Shown here in pieces: positions 32,420-40,324 of a stretch of DNA of 64,000 bases. The notes under the pieces are model-generated. The model was given only the letters and a program-made list of their open reading frames with translations, searched no databases and was not told where the DNA came from. The stretch comes from Arthrobacter_M sp030063245. Its GTDB lineage: Bacteria > Actinomycetota > Actinomycetes > Actinomycetales > Micrococcaceae. The stretch spans positions 3,782,001 to 3,846,000 of the forward strand of contig NZ_CP180316.1 in assembly GCF_051131705.1 (NCBI RefSeq), written 5' to 3'. The position numbers and the translations under genes are program-made. Each line of letters begins with the position of its first letter. Position 1 is the stretch's first letter.

Positions 32420-32854
32420 CTATCCGGTCATGGCCGCATTGAGTTTGTTCATTGCCGGAATTGCGTGGGCAATCGCGTCTTGCTCTGCAGGGGTTAGCGT
32501 CGCCAACCCGGCGCCAAGCAAGGCGTTGCGGACATGGTTAGCGGCTTCCAGAGCATCGCGGCCTGCCGCGGTCAGGCTGACCAGGACAGCGCGCGCATCC
32601 TTCACGTCCTGGGTCCGCTTGACCAGACCGGCGTTTTCCAGCCTAATGATCTGCTCCGTGGCGCTGGGAACGCGCACGCCGGCCTTGCGGGCGATCTCGC
32701 TGACGCGGACGGACCCTTCAGCAACGATGTTCAGGGTGCTGACCTGCCCGGTGCTGAGCTCCCCCTCGGCGTCCAGCGACCTGATCAGGTACACGGCGCG
32801 GCGAAGGCTCTCCCGGTAGCGGCCGGCCAGCACATGCAGCGTTTCGTCTCCCAT
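32420..32854 (-). CDS. MarR-family transcriptional regulator
   Basis: A 144-residue winged-helix repressor. The recognition helix region is RVSEIARKAGVRVPSATEQIIRLENAGLV (about 49-77, shown in part) and the wing KRTQDVKDARAVLVSLTAAG, with flanking dimerisation helices. Two TTAG-type dyads lie immediately before its start codon, inside the divergent promoter shared with the debranching enzyme gene. The likely target is its own operon with the downstream MFS exporter; ligands of MarR proteins are usually aromatic compounds. Confidence 0.9.
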   Translation of the reverse strand: MGDETLHVLAGRYRESLRRAVYLIRSLDAEGELSTGQVSTLNIVAEGSVRVSEIARKAGVRVPSATEQIIRLENAGLVKRTQDVKDARAVLVSLTAAGRDALEAANHVRNALLGAGLATLTPAEQDAIAHAIPAMNKLNAAMTG

Positions 32855-32856
32855 AC

Positions 32857-32885
32857 TTAGGTAGCCTAATAGTTAGACTGCCTAA
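32857..32885. promoter_or_regulatory. Tandem MarR-type operators
   Basis: Two 13-bp dyads lie 16 bp centre to centre: TTAGGTAGCCTAA (32857-32869, perfect) and TTAGACTGCCTAA (32873-32885). ACTTAGG/CCTAAGT at the outer edges makes the whole block symmetrical. They start 3 bp from the MarR ATG and 35 bp from the divergent enzyme gene, an ideal place for repression. Confidence 0.7.
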
Positions 32886-32919
32886 GTGTCAAAACGTGAT
32901 GGAAGTGGTGGAATGAATT

Positions 32920-35022
32920 ATGGCCAGCACCGATGACAGCTACGACGACCGCACCCATGACGGGAACGGTGATGGAGGCGACGGCCACGACGACGGACAC
33001 GACGACGGTCGCGACAACAGACACGACGACGACGTCCCTTCCCGGCAGCCGCTGCTGCACACCCTGGTAGCGGCGGTCGCCGCCCCGTATCAGCTCTGGC
33101 TCGGTGCCGATGGACAGCTGCGTCCCACGGCGGCGCAAGGCGCCTACCTTGGCGACACACGGATCCTCTCCTGTGCCATCGTGACCATCGACGGCCAGGA
33201 ACCGGAGGCCATCACTGCGCAGGTCAGGCCGGCGGCAGGTGGCCAGCTGATCGAGGCCCGCTTCATGTTCCGAGGCACGGGTCCCGCCGTCCTGTCGCCG
33301 CCGTGCGAGGTGACTAGGTCCCTGCTGGTCACGCCGCAGGGAATCCACGAAACCATCCGTATCGCGTCCGCCCTTTCAACGGCAGTCACGATGGAACTGG
33401 GGCTGCACCTCGGCGCGGATCTTGCCGGTATGGACTCCGTCCGGGGTGGAATGAAAACCCGGACGCTCCGGCCCGAAACCGGCGGTGGAACGCACCGCTG
33501 GAGCAGGGCCGACGGCGTCAGCTCGTCGGCCGTCGTCACCGCGGAAACCAGCGCGGCGAGTACGACGGATACGCGCGCCGCCGACCCGGGCACCGCAAAA
33601 GCAAACCCGGTGGCGCAAGGTGTCGGCGCCGTCGTCCATTCCATCACGCTGTCGCCGCACGGAGCCGCGGAGTTCGGCTGGCACCTGACCGGGACCGATC
33701 CGCTTTCGCCCATTACGGCGGCACCGGTCTGGCAGCAGCCGAAGCTGGAGTCCGGCCAGAACCGCGGCCAAAAACCGGACCACAGGCTTGTCGGGCTGGT
33801 GGCGCAAGCTTCCTCGGACCTGGCCGGACTGCGTCTGTCCGTCCGCAGGCCGGCAGCACCGGGCGAACACGCCGGGTCAGGGTCCACAGAAACGTTCCTG
33901 GCGGCCGGGGCACCGTGGTACTTCACCTTGTTCGGTCGAGACTCGCTCTGGGCGGCACGCCTTCTGCTGACCCGCGATCCCGCGCTGGTGGCCGGTACCC
34001 TGCGGACGCTGGCGGCGCTTCAAGGCACCACGGACGATCCCGCCACGGCGCAGGAGCCGGGGAAAATCCTGCACGAGCTGCGGCGGGGAGGTTTCAGTAT
34101 TCCGAGCGAGCACCAGGGCGCGGCCCTTCATCTCCCGCCGCTGTACTACGGTACGGTGGATGCCACGCCGCTATGGGTCTGCCTGCTGCACGACGCATGG
34201 CAGGCCGGTCTCCCCGATGATGAGGTGGAAGTGCTGCTGGATCCCTGTGAAGCGGCGCTGGAATGGATGGTGGAGTACGGGGATTCCGACGGTGACGGTT
34301 TCCTCGAATACATCGATCCGACCGGAACGGGGCTGGCCAATCAGGGCTGGAAGGATTCCGCCGACGCGGTCCGCTGGCCTGATGGTGCGTTGGCATCCGG
34401 TCCGATTGCGCTCTGCGAGGTCCAGGCCTATGCGTACGAGGCGGCCATGGGGGGCTCGGCACTGCTGACGGCTTTCGGCCGTTCCGCATCCCGCTGGCGG
34501 GCCTGGGGCACAGACCTTCAACGCCGCTTCCGGGACAAATTCTGGTGCGAGGACGAGTCCGGACGCTTCCCCGCCCTCGCTTTAGATGCCCAGAAACGTC
34601 CGGTCCCCAGCGCCGCGAGCAACATGGGCCATCTGCTGGGAACGGGGCTGCTGAACGCCGGCGAAAGCCGTGCCGTGGCCGAACGGCTGCTGGCGCCGGA
34701 TCTGTTCACCGGCTTCGGCATTCGGACCCTCTCCAATACGAATGCCGGCTACTGGCCGCTGAGTTACCACTGCGGGTCCGTCTGGACCCATGACACTGCC
34801 ATCATTGTGGCCGGGCTCCGCACGGACGGGCATGTGGACGCGGCTCGGCGGGTTGCCGGTGGTCTGCTGGATGCGGCGGAAGCGTTTAACTACCGCCTCC
34901 CGGAATTGTTCGCCGGCTATTCCCGGCGGCAGGCTCCCGTCCCGGTGCCGTACCCCATGTCCTGTTTCCCGCAGGCCTGGGCGGCTGCCGCCGCCGCACC
35001 AATTCTCGACGCCTTGGACTAA
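32920..35022 (+). CDS. Glycogen-debranching-type amylo-alpha-1,6-glucosidase
   Basis: A 700-residue protein with an N-terminal GDE_N-like beta domain (about 45-330; AAPYQLWLGADGQLRP, GAYLGDTRILS) and a C-terminal (alpha/alpha)6 barrel (about 345-700; WYFTLFGRDSLWAARLLL, GLANQGWKDSADA, HCGSVWTHDTAIIVAG). The Asp and Glu of the last two motifs are candidates for catalysis by inversion. Members remove alpha-1,6 branches or act on sugar phosphates. The first 40 residues are an odd Asp/His/Gly-rich tail. It is transcribed away from marR, but no other glycogen gene is close. Confidence 0.85.
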   Translation: MASTDDSYDDRTHDGNGDGGDGHDDGHDDGRDNRHDDDVPSRQPLLHTLVAAVAAPYQLWLGADGQLRPTAAQGAYLGDTRILSCAIVTIDGQEPEAITAQVRPAAGGQLIEARFMFRGTGPAVLSPPCEVTRSLLVTPQGIHETIRIASALSTAVTMELGLHLGADLAGMDSVRGGMKTRTLRPETGGGTHRWSRADGVSSSAVVTAETSAASTTDTRAADPGTAKANPVAQGVGAVVHSITLSPHGAAEFGWHLTGTDPLSPITAAPVWQQPKLESGQNRGQKPDHRLVGLVAQASSDLAGLRLSVRRPAAPGEHAGSGSTETFLAAGAPWYFTLFGRDSLWAARLLLTRDPALVAGTLRTLAALQGTTDDPATAQEPGKILHELRRGGFSIPSEHQGAALHLPPLYYGTVDATPLWVCLLHDAWQAGLPDDEVEVLLDPCEAALEWMVEYGDSDGDGFLEYIDPTGTGLANQGWKDSADAVRWPDGALASGPIALCEVQAYAYEAAMGGSALLTAFGRSASRWRAWGTDLQRRFRDKFWCEDESGRFPALALDAQKRPVPSAASNMGHLLGTGLLNAGESRAVAERLLAPDLFTGFGIRTLSNTNAGYWPLSYHCGSVWTHDTAIIVAGLRTDGHVDAARRVAGGLLDAAEAFNYRLPELFAGYSRRQAPVPVPYPMSCFPQAWAAAAAAPILDALD

Positions 35023-35100
35023 GTGGCCGGTTCGTCGACGACGGGACGACGGGACGACGCGACGACCGGAAGCTGGCCGCGCTCCGCGGGACAAACCCGA

Positions 35101-35598
35101 CTACAGTGTCCGGCCGAAGATCAGCTGAACGGCACCGCCGTCGTCTACCGTTTGTCGTTCCAAAGTCAGGCCGAGGTTCCCCGCCACCTTCTGGGACGGC
35201 AGATTGTCCGGGTGGACGATCGCGATGATGCGCCGGATTTCCCGCTCCCTGGCGAAGTCGACGCAGCGCCGCGCGGCCTCCGTCGCATAGCCGCGCCGCT
35301 GCATTTCCGCCCGAACGTGGTACCCGATCTCCACTTCCTGGACCCCATCGACGGTCTGCACGGTGAGGCCGCAATCCCCCACGAACCCGCCGTCGTGCGT
35401 CGTGATTTTCCACAGACCGAAGCCGTGCGCGCGGTAATTGTCACTGTTCCAGTCGATCCAGCGCTGCGCTCCGGCGCGGTCACGCGGGGCGGCGTAGTAG
35501 CGCATGACAAACGGATCGCCGAGCAGGGCCGCCACTTCGTCCAGGTCGGCGTTGGTCATCTCATCCAGCATCAGCCGGTCCGTTGTGAAAACAGCCAT
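35101..35598 (-). CDS. GNAT acetyltransferase, RimJ/RimL type (second of pair)
   Basis: A 165-residue N-acetyltransferase of the GNAT fold, probably acting on protein N-termini or a small amine. RRGYATEAARRCVDFA (about residues 104-119) is the acetyl-CoA pyrophosphate loop; HPDNLPSQKVAGNLGL is motif B. ATG 35598 is chosen over TTG 35607; neither has a Shine-Dalgarno, but the preceding GNAT gene stops at 35608, so translation is probably coupled. Confidence 0.88.
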   Translation of the reverse strand: MAVFTTDRLMLDEMTNADLDEVAALLGDPFVMRYYAAPRDRAGAQRWIDWNSDNYRAHGFGLWKITTHDGGFVGDCGLTVQTVDGVQEVEIGYHVRAEMQRRGYATEAARRCVDFAREREIRRIIAIVHPDNLPSQKVAGNLGLTLERQTVDDGGAVQLIFGRTL

Positions 35599-35607
35599 CC
35601 GCTGCAA

Positions 35608-36189
35608 CTACTGCGCGGTCCTGTCGGTGCGTTCCGGCGTGTGGGTTGAAAAGATGACAGATTGTCCGGATCCGTCATCCCGGTCCAGATCCTTTCGGCG
35701 GAGCAGGCCCGCGGCCAAGGCGGTCCGTTGGGACGGAATATTTTCCGGCTTCGTCCTGGCGATCACCGGGATATCGGGAAAATGCCGTGCCCCGAGCAGC
35801 AACGCGTGCCGCGCCGCTTCGACCGCAAACCCCCTCCCCCACACATCCGGGGCCAACCTGTAATACAGATTCAGCACGTTCTGATCCAGCCACCGGGTCA
35901 GGCGAAGGCCTGCAAATCCTATGACGCCGGCGGCGCCCTCGGGTTTCATGGAATCCAGGCTCTCCACTGCCCAATAGCCGAAGGAATGTCGATCCCAATG
36001 TCCGATCCACTCCTGCAAACGGCGCGCGCTCGCTGCCATGTCCAGGTCCGGCCCAGCGGGGTTATACACGTTCGTGGCGGGATCTGCATGGATCAGGTGC
36101 ACCGCCTGCAGATCGGACGTCCGCGGTCGGCGCAGAAGGAGGTGCTCCGTCCCGGCGGAGCAGAAGTCCTCGCCGATACTACTTGTCAT
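35608..36189 (-). CDS. GNAT acetyltransferase, RimJ/RimL type (first of pair)
   Basis: A 193-residue GNAT protein. The CoA loop is WGRGFAVEAARHALLLG (about 116-132) and motif B is KPENIPSQRTALAAGLL. It is paralogous in layout to the next gene (both Acetyltransf_3 type) and ends 9 bp before the preferred start of that gene, so the pair forms an operon that may have arisen by duplication. Substrate unknown. Confidence 0.88.
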   Translation of the reverse strand: MTSSIGEDFCSAGTEHLLLRRPRTSDLQAVHLIHADPATNVYNPAGPDLDMAASARRLQEWIGHWDRHSFGYWAVESLDSMKPEGAAGVIGFAGLRLTRWLDQNVLNLYYRLAPDVWGRGFAVEAARHALLLGARHFPDIPVIARTKPENIPSQRTALAAGLLRRKDLDRDDGSGQSVIFSTHTPERTDRTAQ

Positions 36190-36436
36190 TCACCAGAGAC
36201 TACCCTGCGGTTCGCGGCGCGGACAGTCCCCGCGCGCCCGCCCGCCGCAGACGACGGCCGCCGGCCGAGAGCGACTGCTCCCCAGCCGCAGACGACTGCC
36301 GCCCGCCGAAGGCGACAGCTGCCGAAGGCGACAGCTGCCGTCCACAGGGTATTAACCGGCGGTTCACTGCGGGTCCTCACACTGAAGACGTTGGCTCGGT
36401 TAGACAGCAAGGTGCGATGGCTTTGAAAGGGCAGAA
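36190..36436. other. Intergenic region with degenerate tandem repeats
   Basis: No gene seen. GC-rich short repeats occur at about 36240-36340, the clearest being GCCGAAGGCGACAGCT twice in tandem (36305-36320, 36321-36336), with looser relatives of GCCGCAGACGACTGCC upstream. The region lies between two divergent genes and presumably contains both promoters. Confidence 0.55.
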
Positions 36437-36670
36437 ATGGAAGAGGCAGAAATGAGACGGCATAGCAACCCTGCGCAGCCCACTGCGACCACAGGTCCGT
36501 GGCCGGCGCTCGAACGGGACGAGCCGATCTGCCTGATCGATCCGCACGGCTGGCGGCTGACCGGCCGAGTGGACGCCATGACGGAGGACCGCAGCACGGT
36601 CTGGATACAGCTCGACGGCGGACGCGGACGGCGGCTGGTTCATCAGCAGGACGGCTACCAGATCGAGTAG
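36437..36670 (+). CDS. Small conserved-looking hypothetical protein
   Basis: A 77-residue soluble protein. The central part (EPICLIDPHGWRLTGRVDAM, then STVWIQLDGGRGRRLVH) has the alternating pattern of a small beta-barrel, possibly SH3-like. Both ATG 36437 (GAAAGGG upstream) and ATG 36452 (AGAGG 5 bases upstream) are good starts. A strong hairpin at 36702-36733 ends the transcript. No function is assigned. Confidence 0.6.
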   Translation: MEEAEMRRHSNPAQPTATTGPWPALERDEPICLIDPHGWRLTGRVDAMTEDRSTVWIQLDGGRGRRLVHQQDGYQIE

Positions 36671-36701
36671 CAGGCCTGCGGAGGCTGGCTGGGTGCCTGC
36701 G

Positions 36702-36733
36702 CCGATATACCGCGGCCGGCGGCGGTATATCGG
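36702..36733 (+). terminator. Hairpin after the 77-residue gene
   Basis: A 12-bp perfect stem, CCGATATACCGC with its complement, and an 8-base loop lie 32 bp after the stop codon. No clear T-run follows. Confidence 0.6.
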
Positions 36734-36834
36734 GGAAATCAGACCCTATGATTAGGGTAAACATTCGCCGTCGGCAGCGAGGCCCAGTCCTCAGCAACGG
36801 GTAACGGCGGCCATAGTCATGAAGGTCGGTTTCC

Positions 36835-37086
36835 ATGAGTGATGACAGTCTAAAACAAGTCCGCATAGCAGCCGCGGATCTGGAAACCCTTGAGTTTGAG
36901 CGGGACGCCGCGACGATGACTTTGCAGGACGCCGTATCCGAGGCTGTAGCACACGGCGGTTCCGTTGAGGCGGTGGCTGAAGCATCATTTCTGTCCGTCT
37001 CGGAGGTGGAAGCCCTCACCGGGCCCATCGATGTAGTCCGCCCGACGGAGCCCGAAACCCAGCACGAGCCCGAAACCCAGCCCTAG
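36835..37086 (+). CDS. Small acidic hypothetical protein
   Basis: An 83-residue acidic protein. It is predicted helical (LKQVRIAAADLETLEFERDAA) and then carries a segment EAVAEASFLSVSEVEALTG that looks like a helix-turn-helix for which the recognition helix is SVSEVEALTG, as in small transposase-like or regulatory fragments. The C-terminus repeats PETQ (PTEPETQHEPETQP). A weak GGT-rich ribosome site precedes the ATG. Function unknown. Confidence 0.55.
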   Translation: MSDDSLKQVRIAAADLETLEFERDAATMTLQDAVSEAVAHGGSVEAVAEASFLSVSEVEALTGPIDVVRPTEPETQHEPETQP

Positions 37087-37348
37087 AGTAGAGTGCGTGC
37101 CGGTCACCCCTTCCTTCCCGCCCGCTCACACCTTCTCCGCCCCCTCACAGACGCATGACGAGCGCCGCCCCAGAACATGGTCAATCCTTGAGGCATCCAC
37201 CAGCGATACCCCAATCGACAACTCCCTCATCGACCCCGGAAAATGAGGACGAGCCCAAAATCCTCACATCGGCTGAGCTGAACGGGATAGGCATGGTCCG
37301 GCCCATGCGTGCAAGGCAGTGCCGATGTCCGGGGCCAAGGGGCAATGA
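37087..37348. other. Gene-free stretch before tRNA-Tyr terminator
   Basis: I see no supported gene, repeat or promoter here. Short ORFs lack ribosome sites and recognisable content. Confidence 0.5.
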
Positions 37349-37389
37349 AAAAGACCCGCCCGGATCTCCGAAGAGATCCGAACGGGTCT
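37349..37389 (-). terminator. Rho-independent terminator of tRNA-Tyr
   Basis: A stem of about 17 bp with two mismatches (AGACCCGCCCGGATCTC at 37352-37368 and its counterpart ending at 37389) with a tight CGAA loop is followed on the minus strand by TTTTT. It lies 23 bp after the tRNA 3' end. Confidence 0.85.
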
Positions 37390-37411
37390 GCATTCCGTGC
37401 TGCTACTGCGG

Positions 37412-37493
37412 TGGCAGATACTGGATTCGAACCAGTGAAGGCGTTGCCAGCTGATTTACAGTCAGCCCCCTTTGGCCGCTCGGGTAATCTGCC
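37412..37493 (-). tRNA. tRNA-Tyr (GTA)
   Basis: An 82-nt class II tRNA. Acceptor GGCAGAT pairs with ATCTGCC, discriminator A; anticodon stem CTGA/TCAG region with loop CTGTAAA gives anticodon GTA; a long variable arm (GCTGGCAACGCCTTC region) and T arm ACTGG/CCAGT are visible. No encoded CCA. Confidence 0.94.
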
Positions 37494-37610
37494 GCGGGCC
37501 TGCCGTTCCGGAGTCCGGATCGGCATCGCTTCCAACAAGTGGAAGCACTAAAACAATACTAGGAATTCGGCCAAGAATCGAATCGGGCCGCTGTCCGTTT
37601 CCGGTCGCGG

Positions 37611-37871
37611 TTATGCATCCGATTGGATGCGCCGGATCAGCTGCTGTTCGAACCGGCCGGCCTGCTCCTGCGTCACCTGCCGCAGGGCAACGGCGTGGGC
37701 CAGATCCGCATGCACGCCGTCGATGCGGGACGACGCGGCTGCGGGAGAAGGCGTTGAGGTCCCAACGCCGGAAAACGCGGTGGAAGCAGCCAGGGTGGCC
37801 GCGGCAAGCATGGTTCCAGCTGCGACCTTTGCGCCCCTGACGATGTATCTGCGCGGTTTTCCGGTGGACAT
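37611..37871 (-). CDS. Small secreted hypothetical protein
   Basis: An 86-residue protein with a Sec-type signal peptide: a basic N-region (GKPRRYIVRGAK), a hydrophobic core (VAAGTMLAAATLAASTAFS) and a likely cleavage site near residue 38. The mature part is about 50 residues, helical and charged, ending QEQAGRFEQQLIRRIQSDA. ATG 37871 is preferred because AAGGAG lies 6 bases before it; an ATG five codons upstream is possible. Function unknown. Confidence 0.6.
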   Translation of the reverse strand: MSTGKPRRYIVRGAKVAAGTMLAAATLAASTAFSGVGTSTPSPAAASSRIDGVHADLAHAVALRQVTQEQAGRFEQQLIRRIQSDA

Positions 37872-38180
37872 ACTGATCTCCTTCATCGGGACGAACTCCT
37901 AGACCGTTCAACACTCGCTGACCTGATTGTGCTCCCGCTTACCGTCCGCTTGGAACGGACTGTGAACGGCTGCACCGTGACCGTCGACCGCTCTGCCTCG
38001 GCACTGTCCCAATTCACGTTCGGACACTGCCGCAATCAGGCTCGTCGAAGTGTGTCGAGCTTAAGGCTCGACGACGGCGCTGCCGGCTGCCGCCGTCGCC
38101 CTCTCTCATGCCTTCGGTCACCGGGCTAGGCTAGTAGCCAGACCGTTTGTGCAATCAGTTCCGATTAAGTGGAGGACCAC
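37872..38180. other. Divergent intergenic region with a 7-bp dyad
   Basis: These 309 bp separate the small secreted protein gene from yajQ and should contain both promoters. The only structure noted is GTCGAGC-TTAAG-GCTCGAC at 38054-38072, a perfect dyad with a five-base centre. No gene was found. Confidence 0.5.
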
Positions 38181-38669
38181 ATGGCCAGTGAATCAACATT
38201 CGACGTCGTCAGTAAAGTCGATAAACAGGAAGTCGCCAACGCTCTGAACCAGGCGCAGAAGGAAGTGGCCCAGCGCTACGATTTCAAAGGCATCGGGGCC
38301 GAAATTGACTTCAGCGGTGAAAAGATCCTGCTGAAGGCGAACTCGGAGGAGCGCGTGAAGGCCGTGCTGGATGTTTTCGAAAGCAAGCTGATCAAGCGCG
38401 GAATCTCGCTTAAGTCACTGGACGCCGGGGAGCCCTTCGCCTCCGGCAAGGAATACCGGCTGGAGGCCTCCATTAAGGAAGGCATCGAGCAGGACATCGC
38501 CAAGAAGATCAACAAGCTGATCCGCGACGAGGCGCCGAAGGGCGTGAAATCGCAGATCCAGGGCGACGAGCTGCGCGTGAGCTCCAAGAGCCGCGACGAT
38601 CTTCAAGCCACGATGGCCCTGTTGAAGAACTTCGAGGATGCTGACCTTCAGTTCATCAACTTCCGCTAA
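38181..38669 (+). CDS. yajQ: YajQ-family nucleotide-binding protein
   Basis: A 162-residue member of the UPF0234/YajQ family, small cytoplasmic proteins with two ferredoxin-like halves; some homologues bind cyclic di-GMP. Diagnostic blocks are STFDVVSKVDKQEVANALNQA near the start, the RYDFKG element (about 31-36), GISLKSLDAGEPFASGKEYRL, and the terminal DLQFINFR. GGAGG sits 6 bases before ATG 38181, four codons inside the longest frame. Length is typical. Ligand binding here is inferred. Confidence 0.94.
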   Translation: MASESTFDVVSKVDKQEVANALNQAQKEVAQRYDFKGIGAEIDFSGEKILLKANSEERVKAVLDVFESKLIKRGISLKSLDAGEPFASGKEYRLEASIKEGIEQDIAKKINKLIRDEAPKGVKSQIQGDELRVSSKSRDDLQATMALLKNFEDADLQFINFR

Positions 38670-38842
38670 GGGCTGCCTGCCGACGACGGGGCGTCCCCGC
38701 GATGACGATGTTGCCCCGCACCTTCATCGCGGTGTGCCCCCGGCTTCGAGGCTGAGCCCGCTTCCGCCAACCCCTTGATCCTGCCGGTGGGTCGGAATAG
38801 AGTCGCACTTGCCTCCCTTTCCCTCCCACGACAGGATCACCC

Positions 38843-39614
38843 ATGGCCAACCCTGACGTCACCCCCGGTGCTCCTTGCTGGATCGACCTCATGACCTCGG
38901 ATCCGGACAAAGCCAAGGATTTTACGCCCAACTCTTCGGCTGGGACTATGAAGTCGGCGATCAGGAAACCTACGGCGGCTACACCACCGCGTTCAAGGAC
39001 GGCCGGTCCGTGGCTGGCCTGATGAAGAACGACGGGCAGTCCGGTTACCCGGATGTCTGGACAATCTACCTTCGGGTGGAGGATATCAATGCCGCGGTGG
39101 AAGCCGTGACGGCAGCCGACGGACAGATTTTTATGCCGCCGATGGTGGTACCGGAGCAGGGCAGCATGGGGATGATCGGTGACGCCTCCGGCGCGGCCGT
39201 CGGCGTATGGCAATTTGGTGGCCATACGGGTTTCCAGGCCCATGGTGAGCCCGGCGCCGCGGTATGGCATGAGCTGCACACCCGCGATTACGCCACGGCT
39301 GTGAAATTCTACGAAAATGTCTTCGGCTGGGAAACCAGCGTCATGAGTGATACCCCTGAATTCCGCTACACCACGCTGGGGGCCGCGGAGGGCGCCAGGC
39401 CGGCATCTTGGACGCATCGGCTTTCCTGCCCGAAGGTGTCCCGGCGAACTGGCAGGTCTATTTCGGCGTCGAGAATACCGACGCGGCCATCGAGAAGGCG
39501 CTCTCATTGGGCGGCCAGCTGATCCAGCCGGCCGAGAACACTCCGTTTGGACGTCTGGCAACCCTGGCGGACCCGACGGGTGCGATGTTCAAGATCGATC
39601 AGGAAAACGTCTGA
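38843..39614 (+). pseudogene. VOC/glyoxalase-family gene with two frameshifts
   Basis: The three frames together encode a complete two-domain vicinal-oxygen-chelate protein of about 257 residues (glyoxalase/bleomycin-resistance type): GAPCWIDLMTSDPDKAKDF, then AQLFGWDYEVGDQETYGGY after a -1 shift near 38925, then WHELHTRDYATAVKFYENVFGWE, and after a second -1 shift near 39397 ASAFLPEGVPANWQVYFGVENTD. The first shift is in a T-run (GATTTTACG) and so could be a sequencing error; the second is in GGCGCCAGG, where an error is less expected. If real, the protein is truncated at about 50 residues. An AGGA ribosome site precedes ATG 38843. Confidence 0.85.
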
Positions 39615-39646
39615 CCGGCCGCTGATCGGACCCGCCGGGACCGAGG

Positions 39647-40324
39647 TCATCCGGCGGGTTTGACCAGCCCCGTGTCGTAACACAGCACCACGGCCTGCAC
39701 CCTGTCCCGGAGTGAGAGTTTGGACAGGATTTTGCTGACATGCGTCTTGACCGTCTGCTCCGCGATGTAGAGCTCGGCGGCAATTTCCTGATTTGAAAGG
39801 CCTCGTCCCACCAGAACCATCACCTCGCGCTCGCGTTCCGTCAGGCCGCCGAGCCGCTCCGTGCAGGGCGCGGGTCGGGGCTGGCTGTTGGCAAACTGCT
39901 CGATCAGACGCCTCGTGACAGACGGTGCCAGCAGCGCTTCACCGGCGGCCACGATCCTGACCGCCGCCACCAGCTCGTCGGCCATCGCATCCTTGAGCAG
40001 GAAGCCGCTGGCACCGAGCCGCAGGGCGTCATAAACATAGTCGTCCGCGTCAAAGGTTGTCAGCATGAGCACGTGCGTCGTGGCCGCCTCGTGCGCGGAG
40101 TCCTTTGAACCGAGGATTTTCCGGGCGGCCTCGAGTCCGTTCATGACCGGCATGCGCACGTCCATCAGGACCACGTCCGGGATCAGCGCCGCTGCCAGAC
40201 TCACGGCCTCGGCGCCGTCCTGCGCCTGACCGACGACGTCTATGTCATTCTGGGCGTCCAGCAGGGCCGCGAATCCGGCCCGCACCATGGCCTGATCATC
40301 CACCAACAACACGCGAATCGTCAT
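39647..40324 (-). CDS. NarL/LuxR-type response regulator
   Basis: A 225-residue regulator: receiver domain with phospho-acceptor D55 (VVLMDVRMP), acidic pair DD9-10 and the conserved K near 106 (GFLLKDA), then a LuxR helix-turn-helix (about 158-215; LTEREREVMVLVGRGLSNQEIAAEL). The ATG at 40324 overlaps the stop of the kinase gene as ATGA, giving translational coupling. It acts as a dimeric DNA-binding activator or repressor on unknown targets. Confidence 0.95.
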   Translation of the reverse strand: MTIRVLLVDDQAMVRAGFAALLDAQNDIDVVGQAQDGAEAVSLAAALIPDVVLMDVRMPVMNGLEAARKILGSKDSAHEAATTHVLMLTTFDADDYVYDALRLGASGFLLKDAMADELVAAVRIVAAGEALLAPSVTRRLIEQFANSQPRPAPCTERLGGLTEREREVMVLVGRGLSNQEIAAELYIAEQTVKTHVSKILSKLSLRDRVQAVVLCYDTGLVKPAG

